A stretch of 64,000 nt of DNA. Source: Polychytrium aggregatum. Lineage: Eukaryota > Chytridiomycota > Chytridiomycetes > Polychytriales. This document shows positions 54,241 to 64,000 of the stretch, one piece after another (positions within the stretch are counted from its first letter, which is position 1; every line of letters starts with the position of its first letter). The DNA is taken from NCBI RefSeq assembly GCF_025602895.1, contig NW_026516256.1, forward strand, positions 124,001 to 188,000, written 5' to 3'. The notes beneath the pieces are model-generated. The model did not search any database. It was given only the letters and a program-made list of their open reading frames with translations, and was not told where the DNA came from. The translations under genes were made by a program, and so were the position numbers.

Positions 54241-57009
54241 CTATTTGATTCCAAAGCATCGTAGCAGGCGCTTCCACCAGGGCTTTGATGCTTGTTCTAC
54301 CAGGTCCTGAAACACGCAGGGTGAGATGTCAGCACAACGACAGAGAGAAGGTACCGACGTGTGTGCTGCTCGCAAGGCGAGCCGGCCTATGGGTGGAGTC
54401 GTGGTGCATGGCTCACCCGGGCATCCCAGAGCCGAATAGACCGATCACCAGAGCCGCTGTACAGAATACCCTCGAAGAACTTGAGGCAGTACACTCCGTC
54501 TGTGTGTCCCTCAAAAACCATCAGACACTCCCCAGTCTGCGAGGGGTGGAGGGGAAATCATCGAAGCGCATCGAGTCAGCGATATGTTGGGAGGCTGAAC
54601 ACGGACTCGTCGGCTTTGGTATGTGCCATCCGCACCCACCTCGAGATTGAAGCATCTGTTGCAAAGTTCCGTTCAGGAGCAAAGGCCGAACATCGGGGAT
54701 GGATCAGAGAGCGGGAATGGGTCAGTTCATGGTTACTGCGATCCAGATGGCTATACAATCGACTGTTCGTGCTCGAACATCCTTCATCGGAGGGGTCGCC
54801 GATGCACACCAGCGTCGAGCCGAATCGGACCAGTAGTTCGATAATGCGGGCTTATCGGAAAGCGCAGGAAGTGTCTGCCACCGGCTCGTCAGCCCCCACC
54901 TGATTGTTTTGTCATATGATCCAGTGAAGCATAGTTTGTTGACCGCGCTCAGGCACTCGACTCCTCCTTGGTGTCCCCGCAGGACCTTGACTGTTTTTGT
55001 TGTCTGTCGGCGAGGGAGACATTGCCAAGCAAATGTGTCAGGACCTTAGAGGCGGCACTGGCGCTTGAACCGGCCTCTTTCCAACCATTATTAGATCGAG
55101 CACTGGGTGCGGGATGAGGAAGGAGGCTTACTGCTATGCTCCAGACACGAACAGTTTTATCCATGGATCTGCATCGATCAAAACCGCAGTCAGTAGTCGG
55201 ATATGCGAGCCGAAGGCGCCAGCTGGGCACATCCTGCGGCAAAATTCGGCGCTGGGTATACCCGGTAATGATGTTTTCGTCATGCACCTGGAGGCACTGG
55301 ACGCCATCGGTATGTCCCTGAAACACATTGACCGGCTCGCCAGTCTGCGTGCAGCGGATTGTCAGTTCACGGAGTGACCACACGCATGCCCTCTCTGCAT
55401 AGCGGCCTGGGTTGCATAGAACATGTGCTTTCGGCTCACAAACAAAGTGCCTTCGGACAGCCAACTAGTTCAGCGGCGGATATCCTCACTGCCCTGTACC
55501 CCACTCTGGCCATCGAATCAGAGGAAAAGTACCGCACGGCTCCACTGGATGATGGACATGTCCCAGCTCCCGCTAAAGATGTCTGTGTCGGTGACATCGA
55601 TGCAGTTGATGATGTTTTTGTGTCCCTTGAAGACGTGCATGGCCTTGCCGGTCTGGGGGGGAGGGCAGATCCGTTTGGATGTGAGTCCTGGGCATGCAGG
55701 TACTCATTTGATCCCGACTGGCAACATTGATCCGATATCAGTCTGACAATGCGTGACCGATGGCCACCAACAACCACAACGCAATAGACGGGGGGAAGAG
55801 GCACCTCTAGATTCCATGACCGCACGGTGGTATCCCACGATCCAGAGAAGGCCCGCTTTCCCTTGACTTTCAGGCATGCCACGTAGCCCAGGTGGCCTTG
55901 GAGCGTTTGTAGACAGGTGTTGGACTAGTGAGTGCACCAGAGAGAAGCATCTGGTTAGACACAGGTTTGCAACTTTCCTCGCAAGTCGGGATTGTTGTAT
56001 CGATCGGCAAGCAGATGCTCGAAGCTATTGATGCCACTGGACCGGCTGACCCGAGGGGTGCAGTACTACGACGCAAGCCGCCGACACCGAGACGGAGCCT
56101 ACTTCGCCAATGTTCCACGTCCGAACGGTATAGTCTCCACCCGAAACCAGGTTGACGACTCGCTTATCGTATTTCGACTGAGCAATTTGGTTCTGTGAGT
56201 GCGGTACGTATTCACTGAACTCGGGCACGATCTCCATGGCATATACATCGGCGGTGTGGCCCCGCAGCTTCTTGGCTTGCGTCACTTTGACGGCGAGATC
56301 TTTCTTGTTGACCGTTGAAGGAGCGACATCCCACACCAGTATTGTTTGATCGTGGGATCCTGCGATGCAACGCAGGATATGAGCTAGAGCCGTGTCTTGG
56401 CATGGCAAGCACGAAGGGCGATCGCGGCAGCGATGCAATCCAGATGCGCATGCGTCCGAGCAAGCCTGCACGGCCCAATAGCACAATCAAGCAGCACAGC
56501 GAAGTAGCACTCAGCCGAATGACGGTTTGCATCGTCTCAAGCTGCCCACTCTCATCAAGTCACAAGGCCACTTGGCGGGCCTTACCCGTCACGAGAGCAA
56601 TCAGTCCATCTTCGTCTGTTCCAGGCTCCACCCTCATGGTTTTTGACCGCCGTATCCTCTCTCGTTTCATAGGCGGTCTCCCGCCCTTCCAGAAGACATC
56701 CAAGCTATACACTGTGCCTTCGTGTGATCTGTGAGTTTCGTCATGGCACCCAACGACTGAAGCTTAGCGGTGGCTCTGATGCTCTGACGCTCCGACGGGG
56801 CAACCCGAATGTACCCGAACCTTTCAGCGGTGAGCATTCGCGAGTAAGTGCCGTAGCATACCTGAAAACGCCCAAGCATCTCCCCGAATCGACCTGTGTG
56901 TTGGGAGATTTGCCAGTGTTGGCTCATCGGAGGCGTCCGTCGAGCAACGACCGCGACGATGGCTATGGCTGCTGAGAGCCACGAATACCTTTTCCTTCTT
57001 CTCCACCAT
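54241..57009 (-). CDS. Seven-bladed WD40-repeat protein built from 120-nt repeat exons
   Basis: Eleven exons (57009-56894, 56728-56586, 56359-56103, 55924-55805, 55652-55533, 55344-55262, 55168-55132, 55003-54900, 54655-54640, 54536-54417, 54306-54241) sum to 1182 nt, 393 residues. Seven WD repeats are visible: HEGTVYSLDVF...SHDQTILVWDV, LRGHTADVYAMEI...DYTVRTWNIG, LQGHLGYVACLKV...SGSWDTTVRSWNLE, FKGHKNIINCIDV...SGSWDMSIIQWS, FQGHTDGVQCLQV...GSMDKTVRVWSI, LRGHQGGVECLSA...GSYDKTIRCFNLE, FEGHTDGVYCLKF...GSGDRSIRLWDA. Repeats 3 to 7 are each exactly 120 nt bounded by phase-0 introns; repeats 5 and 6 are split again, leaving 37-nt and 16-nt exons. The tail is cationic and amphipathic (KPWWKRLLRCFGIK). 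No F-box is seen. The partner is unknown, and the first exon is the weakest part. Confidence 0.85.
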
Positions 57010-58803
57010 ATGCGAATCTTTTCACGAGAGGCGAGTGGAAGAAGCGGGCGACAGGCGGTGTGGTCTGTGGGACAAGAGCGGGCACGATAGATTTGCGCCC
57101 GGGCCGGTCATCGTCAGCAAATAAGTGGATCTCTCCTGAATACGTCCAACTGGGATATATCCAGAACTGTCGTGCTTCCGAGAACGTGCTGTTGCTGAAC
57201 TTTCGAGTTGGTTGCTGAGCTCATCGGGGCATTCTTTGGCAGAGTTACCCAGACCCCGGGAGATCGACATGCTGCCTCCCCATTTCTCACTGAGCGGTGG
57301 TGGCAGGCTCTACCATCAGCACCTTGGAGGAATTCGATGGCAACAACAACTCGCACAGCTTACTTTTGCTGGTACCAAGCAATTGAGTGGAGAATGCTCG
57401 AGGTGCGGAATGTAGATGTGGGATCTGGGATGGGATATTGCCCCGCTTGTGTTTCCCGCCCTGCGTTTGAGAGCGCTTCCCCAGCGACCAGAATGAGATG
57501 TGTCGGGATTCGTATTCGCCGTCGACCAACAGAGGCATCTGAGATGCAAGCCAGCATCCAAGTTTCATCGGAGCCGAACTAAGCGAGAGGCAGGACTGTG
57601 GTGTCGGGGTTGAGGCTCGGGCAGCGGCCGCTGACGTCGTCGCCAATCATTGCATATGTCGGTGGCAGGCCACCTGTGCATTCTTCGCCTGCCTCTTCCC
57701 GCACTTGAGCTGAGCGGATCGGCCGGCGGGGTGGGGAGAGATTGAGGTTCATTTGGGCATGAAAGAGGCGACTCCCCGGCCGAGTCCATGTGCCAAGGAC
57801 GCTCGACGGCTGCAGTCGTATTTTTCCGGCACAGCGGCCCGTTGGACACCGGTTGCAGTGGCACGGCGAGCGAGACGATGGCGATGGTCACGCGATGGCC
57901 TCGGAGACTTGGACGCATATCTGAAATAGGAGCCACCCGAATGAACGAGCAGGACGACGACACCAACCACAGGAGTGCGGTTGGTGTCTAGACAGGCAAT
58001 CACATGTAAGGACGCCCATGTCAATTCTGACAGCCCAGATCCGTCCCGGCAGGGATGCGACGCGTCGCAGCGTGCCCACCAAGGGCGCGTGTGTGACAGC
58101 ATCACGCACGCGGATTGGTTAGCCAGGGTGCGCGTTGCGCGAGTGCGACACCGGAGGCACACCACAGATGCGCCAGCAAGGACAAGGAACGACGAGCCAG
58201 GCAAGGGGCTGGATGGAAGCGAAGAAAAGACAGAGCGGGCCGTGGGGCCGTTGTGGGGGTTGTGTTGTGGTGCAGTGTGGTGTTATGGTGCAGTGTGGTT
58301 TTATGGTGCAGTGTGGTGTTATGGTGCAGTGTGGTGGTGTGGTGTGTTGTGGTGCGATATAGCATGGCATGATGTGGTGTGCTGTGATGCGATATAGCAT
58401 GGCATGGTGTGATATAGAATTGCATGGTGTGGTATCATGGCACGCGAAATCAGCAGAGCCAACGCGCAGGCAATCCGCGGCGATCGACGACAATCAATAA
58501 CGTTCCTCGGACCATTTGCGCAGAGGTGCTTGTTTCTATTCATGCCTGCATGTGCGTGCACCGCCAGAAGCCACCACGGGCGGCACTGCGCTGTGGCACA
58601 GAGTCGGGTGGAACGCCCAGCACGCAAGGCCGGCTGGCCAGAAGCCTTCCCTCCCCTCCCCCAAAAGCAAAGGCCGCCGAGACTTCCCCTGGCCCGGAAT
58701 CCGCCGGCAGCCCGTCTTTGCCTCCCCCCTCCATCTGCCCGTCCTGGCTTCCAGCAACGCCCCAACAGCCTTGCCCCGCAGACGCCCCTTCGACGCTGCC
58801 AGG
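57010..58803. other. 1.8-kb divergent intergenic region, no gene seen
   Basis: This stretch separates the WD40 gene (minus) from the reductase (plus). Several open frames exist, but none has motifs or splice consistency. A minisatellite occupies part of it. Confidence 0.5.
58250..58436. repeat. G/T-rich minisatellite (GGTGCAGTGTGGTGTTAT and ATAGCATGGCATG units)
   Basis: Four copies of GGTGCAGTGTGGT(G/T)TTAT are followed by three copies of a longer unit containing GCGATATAGCATGGCATG(A/G)TGTG. The array sits about 370 bp upstream of the reductase start. Confidence 0.85.
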
Positions 58804-61800
58804 ATGGTCTTCAAGGAGCTCCTGTGCTGCTTTGCAGACCAGGACGACACTCCTCCCCACGACAGAGGCATCGTGAAATCCGCCCAGCACGCCGCCGAAT
58901 CCGCCCTGCCGAGCGGCCCCGACCATGCCCAGGAATCTGCCCCGACCGCTGCAGCCGAGGTTTCGGAGCCGGTCCAGTCCGAGCCCCGTCCTGTTCCGCC
59001 CATGGATCCCTTCGACGCTTGGATGCACCCGATCGAGGCCCTTATCAAGATGGTCCGGCAGGAGCCCTCGGCCCTCGCCATATTCACGAGCGAGAACGAC
59101 ACAATCGAGCGATACAGCTATCTCCGGCTCTGGGAGCGAGCCTACTCCATCGCCCAGGGGCTCAAGACGCTCCCCGGCTGGGACGACGAGGGCCACAGCG
59201 TTGTTGCCATCTACTGCGAGCCCGAGGCGCACTGGGTGCTCTATTCGTTCGCCGCCTGGATCCTTGGCAAGTGCGTACCAAACGGGGCTGCCCCGTCCCG
59301 CACCCAATTGTGGCACATCCCCCGTTGCAGACATTCCCGCCATCGCACACCCATACTCACACATCCCTGGCCTCCAGGAAAGTTATCAACTTTGCCCTCA
59401 ACTGGTCCGCCTCGGTTCGCAATGAGATTTCAAAGAGGTATGGTCTGGCCGCCCGGCCTTGGGCTCGCGTCGGTTCAATCGCTCCACGCCCCTCTCCGCA
59501 TCGCTCTGACGCTGGCTTTGCTGGACGCGCAACCTCCTCCATAGACTCGGCATTCGGTATATTTTGTTCCGGTTCACGCATCCGGGACGCATCCAGGGCG
59601 TCGAGCAAGTCGATGCCAGTCTGTTCCCTCCGGTCAAGGACATTCCCGAGGCATCGCTCGAGGTGTGTGCGCCCCTGAGCGAGCAAATCTTCTACATGAG
59701 CACCTCTGGAACGACAGGTGAGCTTCCCGATGTACCGGATCGGCATCGGATGTATCTGTGCGATTTCCCCATAGACCCTGCATATTCCAGCGCGAGCTGA
59801 CTTGCCTGGACTCTATCCACTGCTCACAGGTGTTCCCAAGACGTGAGTATCCCATACCGCCCCGGTGTTGCCTCGATCCCGTCCATGCCGGCTACTGACC
59901 CTGGCTCCCTAATCGCAGGTATCTTGGTGCCCACAAGTCCGGCGCTCCGCTTCGACGCAACCTGTGCATCACCTACGGTCGCATCGGCTTCTTCCTTGTA
60001 AGTCAACCAACCAAACTTGTTCCTGTCTCAGCCACACTCCGGATCCGTTTGGAAAGGCTCCCGACCATCTCTGACAGAGCGTCTCCGTTCTCGATGGTAC
60101 AGGCGCCGTCGTTTTCAGCCTCGATGCTGCTCATGCTTGGCACGCTCCAAGCCAAGGCGTCCATCTGGTTCCCCAAGCCCACCAACAATCATGTCGACAA
60201 GGCGCAAAATATCATTCGCCTCCTGGACGAGGGCATGGATATTTTGAGAGGAGTGAGTCCAACATCCAACCCTGCAACGCTCCGGCACAATTTGAACTCC
60301 ATATCAGCATCTTCGCAACGAATGCTTTCTCATGCCGGCTCTGTGTTTCACTTTATGATGCTACGTCAATCCACAGACTCCGTCCCTCATCAACCTGGTG
60401 TTCAAGTTGGCTCTCGCCAAGAACCGCAACACCCAATGGCCCGGCGTCAAGAGAGTGTCGCCCGGCGCCGAGTTGGTTTCCATACATCTCATCCAGCAGG
60501 CTCGAAACTTTTGCCCCAACGCAACAATGCAGTGCAGCTATGGCTCCAGCGAGGTATGTATCCCACGACATGGCTCCAGGAATGCACGCCTCGGCATCTA
60601 ACCCGCTTCGACCTTCATCCAGGCGGTGCTCATCCAGGCGTTTGGCTTCAGTATCATCCGGCCCAAGGACCCTATCCCCGAGCGACTCGTTTATACCATC
60701 TCAAATCCTGGCGTCCGGTGTCTGCTCTTTGATGAGAACGGCGACACTGTCGACACAACCAAGACCAGAAATGGCATCTTGGTCTATGCCGTCAGTCCCG
60801 ACCATCCGATCCGAAGCCACCCCAACTTTGCAAACTCCAACCCGAACGAGAAGCTTGCTGCCTTTGGCTTCCTGGAGGATGGCTCGCCGCGTGTCTGCAC
60901 CATGGACGAAGTGGAGCTTGTTAGCGAGCGTGAGATTGTGATCTTTGGCAGGTGAGAGGCACAGACGCTTGGGTGAGCCGGATGGTCGATGAGACGCTTG
61001 CTTGGTGGGCGATGAAAGCGCCTGCATTCATGCGAGTGGCTGCCGTGCTTCAATCGACGGTATCGCCCGCGCCAGACGGGCCTTGCGGCTACAGTCGCTG
61101 CTTGACTCTTCTTGACGTACTGTAGCTGATCGGGCCCTCTACCTGTATCATCGTCCCTCACCACCGCTGCTTCCGCTCAACACCTGCCGCTGTCGCCGTG
61201 GTGATTCAAATGCAGATACGGCCAAAAGATCAAAATCAACGGCGTGTACATCGACCTTCATGTCCTCGAGACGCTGCTCTCCACCAGCATCTCTCAGATG
61301 GTCTCGGACTGCGCCTTTGTCCAAACTTCGGATCAAAAGATTGTCCTGCTCTATGTCTTGAAGAAGGACTATCCTGTCGCGCTCACATCCCGCCAGATCC
61401 TTGACGCCGCCGAGACCATCTTTACTCTCCAGAACATTTCCAGGGTGCCGATTCACAACTGCCTGGAGCTGCTGGCCATGCCCTTCAACGACTCTGGCAA
61501 GCGCGATACCAAGAAGCTCAAGCGCATCGCTGAGAATGCTGACCACCACGAGCTTGCCATGGCCTACCCGGCCCTTGTTGTCGACGACACGCCCTTGTCC
61601 AAGGCTGCCCTCAAGGTCTCCCGCATTGGAAGCCAGCTCCTGGACATTGAGGTCCTCGACGGACGCGACTACTACATCGCCGGTGTCGGCTTCGACTCGC
61701 TGAGTGTCGGCCGACTTACCCTCGCCATCAAGGAAGAGTTTGATGTCGAGATCTCGCCACTGATTTTGTTGTCCCATGGCATGACTGCCAAGAACATTGC

Positions 61801-63382
61801 CAGCATCATCGTCGACCTTGGCGACGGCAGGCCCTTCCAGCCACCCACCGTCGATCTGGCCCAGGAGGCCGCCAAGCACGACGATGCGACCGTGACGGCC
61901 GAAAGACTCCCCGCCTTTGTCTTTCCCGAGGCCCCCAAGACGATCCTGCTCACGGGCGCCACAGGGTTCCTGGGCATATTTTTGCTCTTTGAGCTGGCTG
62001 CCCGTTTCCCCGAGGCCAAGATCGTCTGCTTGGTCCGAGCCAAAGACAAGCACGCAGCGAAGGAGCGACTCAAGACCACCGCCGCGACCATTGTTGTGGA
62101 CTCGCGCGACTCTACCGCCCCCAAATACGACATCTGGGGTCGCGTTGAGGCCCTGCCGGGCGACCTGTCGCACGACAAGTGGGGTCTCTCTGAGGCTGTC
62201 TGGGATGCCCTCGGCCAGTCCGTCGACGTTATCGTCCACAACGGCGCCGAGGTCCACTGGCTCCAAGACTACCACGCACTCAAGGGTCCAAATGTCCTTG
62301 GCACGGCCACCGCACTGCGCCTTGCCACTGCACACCACCTCAAGCCGCTCCACTACATCTCATCTGTCGGGACTGTCCCAAAGACCAAGGGGTCTGCGGC
62401 ACCACTGGAGGAGACCCTCTACTCGGCCTGGGATATCTCTGGCGGCTACGGACAGACCAAGTGGGTCTCTGAGCAGCTGGTCAACAAGGCGCGATCGCGA
62501 GGTGTGCCAGCCACCATCATCCGGCCGGCTGTGATCGCGGGTGATAGCCGATATGGAGGTGAGTCGTGGTGATGTGGTGGTGTGGTGATGTGGTGATGTG
62601 GTGGTGTGGTGGTGGCGATGTGGTGGTGTGGTGGTATGGTGATGTGCTGGACGCTTACTCGCCCCACTCACGAATCGCTGCTCATCGCCTGACAACGGCT
62701 CTCACTTGCCGTCGCCAGTCTGCAACTCGGACGACTACATCTGGCGATACGTCAAGGGATGCATCCAACTCGGCATCGCACCGTGCCATGTGAGCACGGT
62801 GACGACCAGCATGGACCCCGTCGACCATGTCGCCAAGGTGATCACAGAGATTGCTGCCTCTGAAACTGCCCTGTCCAAGTTTGTGTTCCACATCAGCCAT
62901 CCCGAAAACAGGTGAGTGGCGCTTGCTGCTAATCCAGTAATGCCATAGCTCCGCCCTCCAGTACCTCGGCGCCAGCTTCTCATTCGTCTTACAACGCTCG
63001 TATCTCACCGCTGACCCACTGAATCGCCGCAAACAGTGCCATCAGCGAGAGAGAGATCTTTGAAGCTGTCAAGGGCATGGGCTGGGATACCAAGTTCGAA
63101 ACGCGTGATCAGTTCCGAGCCGCCTTGGTCGAGTCGCATTCACAGCATCAGAACGCCCTGTTCCCGTTGATGCATATGGTGATGAGCATGTCCTTCCGCA
63201 TGGACAACGCCAACACCCGCTCCATCTACCCTGCACCGGGTCTCCCGGCTGCGAGCCAAGTCGCAAACTGCCTGCAGTACCTCTGTCAAGCCGGGTACCT
63301 CCCGGAGATCCCCAGCTCCCCTCGTCTGCCCGAGGAACAGTTCCCACGGGTCTCCATCGTCAGCCGGACCGGTCGCCACTGA
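58804..63382 (+). CDS. NRPS-like reductase: adenylation, carrier and thioester-reductase domains (A-T-R)
   Basis: Eleven exons (58804-59270, 59378-59437, 59545-59717, 59830-59842, 59919-59997, 60103-60252, 60377-60553, 60623-60951, 61216-62558, 62719-62911, 63037-63382) sum to 3330 nt, 1109 residues. The A domain (about 95-600) shows A3 YMSTSGTTG plus VPKT, A5 YGSSE, A8 RYGQKIKINGVYIDL and the A10 Lys in NDSGKRDTKKL. The carrier domain has GFDSLSVGRL with the phosphopantetheine Ser near 641. The reductase domain has the Rossmann ILLTGATGFLG near 725 and catalytic YGQTK near 893. Such enzymes activate a carboxylic acid and release it as aldehyde or alcohol with NADPH; Lys2 is the best-known relative but has a longer N-terminus. 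Exon 4 is 13 nt and encodes the core of A3. The start is the likeliest of several in-frame ATGs. Substrate is unknown. Confidence 0.88.
62566..62643. repeat. Intronic GTGGTGATGTGGTG repeat
   Basis: Imperfect copies of TGGTGGTGTGGTGATG fill most of the intron between exons 9 and 10 of the reductase gene. Confidence 0.85.
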
Positions 63383-63876
63383 TGCAGCGCCGACAAACGT
63401 CCCCCATTCTACCAGCGAGCTTTCCTCAATAGCTTTGTCTTTTTTTTTTTTACTTTCATCTGCACCAATGCAGCGTCTGCGAAACTATACGGGACGCCTT
63501 GATTACAGCTGGCCCTTCTTGGAACGGGGCATCCTGCTCTGGGCCAGGACTGTCGTTTTATTTCTGGTCTTGAATACAGACACCCGCTCGTCGTCCGTCA
63601 TGGCCAAACAGAGGGTCCAATGCATGCGCTTCGCTCCTGATCGCATCATCATCATCCAGAGGCGATCGCTGGTTCTCGCGGCTGTGATACGAGTGCGCTG
63701 CGCATCCCGCGTCACGCCGTTGTCGCATGGTCCGTCCACATGACCGGCTGCCTCAGGTCCAGGGTGGAAGACTCAGGCCGGCTCCTGCCCATCGCCCACA
63801 CTTCCCAACACCGCAACACCCACCGCATCAGAGAGCATTCCCTTCATCAACTGCACCCGCACGCATCCGCAACGCC
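63383..63876. other. Intergenic region, no gene seen
   Basis: This gap runs between the reductase stop and the start of the last gene. A T-tract at 63440-63450 could belong to the 3' processing region. No other feature is supported. Confidence 0.45.
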
Positions 63877-64000
63877 ATGTCATCGAGCACATTGACCAAC
63901 GTCGCCGAGTATTTGGGTCTCAAGCGAGTCACCCCTGAAGAACAGGTGGGGGCATCTGTTGGTGGGCGACGACGAGCCCATCGCAACCAGCCAGATCGGC
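63877..64000 (+). CDS. First exon of an unidentified gene, truncated by window end
   Basis: An ATG at 63877 opens a 23-codon exon (MSSSTLTNVAEYLG then LKRVTPEEQ) that ends exactly at a GTGGGG donor after a CAG codon at 63945. The frame and donor look real and the sequence resembles a soluble N-terminus, but too little is present to name a family. The remaining 55 nt would be intron. Confidence 0.45.
   Translation, partial: MSSSTLTNVAEYLGLKRVTPEEQVGASVGGRRRAHRNQPDR

Noticed and set aside
61148-62353. 401-codon minus-strand frame
   Set aside because: Antisense to the carrier and reductase domains, where all motifs are on the plus strand.

Overview
This is a eukaryotic nuclear window, GC-rich and gene-dense, with many short spliceosomal introns of about 50 to 400 nt. 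The gene set points to a zoosporic fungus, most likely a chytrid (Chytridiomycota): a class C GPCR, a divergent G-alpha, a Fanzor-type TnpB relative, SNRNP25 of the minor spliceosome, an NRPS-like A-T-R reductase and a Yor1/Ycf1-type ABCC pump. The phylum call is inference, and no species is claimed. Exon structures were built by hand by joining frames at GT-AG sites (one GC-AG). For almost every spliced model the exon lengths sum to a multiple of three with no internal stop. Coordinates may be off by one base in places.

Layout, 1-11 kb: the 3' part of a secreted phospholipase B-type SGNH hydrolase (+); a MAPR/cytochrome-b5-like haem protein (-); an SLC35B4/YEA4-type nucleotide-sugar transporter (+); then a receptor (-) in which a bacterial PstS-like binding domain is joined through an EGF-like module to a class C seven-helix GPCR core. 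10.8-24 kb: SNRNP25 (+), NOG1 (-), RPB10 (-), a two-domain CNBD protein (+), an unrecognised 304-residue protein with repeated acidic Leu-Leu motifs (-), and a Fanzor/TnpB-like ORF (-) followed by a hairpin-rich tract that could be its guide RNA. 23.8-38 kb: glycerol kinase (+), a PB1-domain protein (-), SRP19/Sec65 (-) divergent from the FG nucleoporin Nup54/Nup57 (+), a 3.2-kb repeat-bearing gap, and a Pho80/Clg1-like cyclin (+). 40-48 kb: a 19-exon ABCC transporter (+). 49-64 kb: G-alpha (+), ARP2 (+), a seven-blade WD40 protein built from 120-nt repeat exons (-), the A-T-R reductase (+), and the first exon of a further gene (+).

Most genes are unrelated housekeeping loci in interleaved orientation; there is no operon or obvious metabolic cluster. 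The receptor and the G-alpha are plausible members of one signalling repertoire but lie about 40 kb apart, and nothing in the sequence links them directly. Short minisatellites are scattered through introns and intergenic gaps.

The two items most worth follow-up are the PstS-EGF-7TM receptor and the Fanzor-like locus with its structured 3' flank. The strongest structural curiosity is the exon architecture of the WD40 gene.
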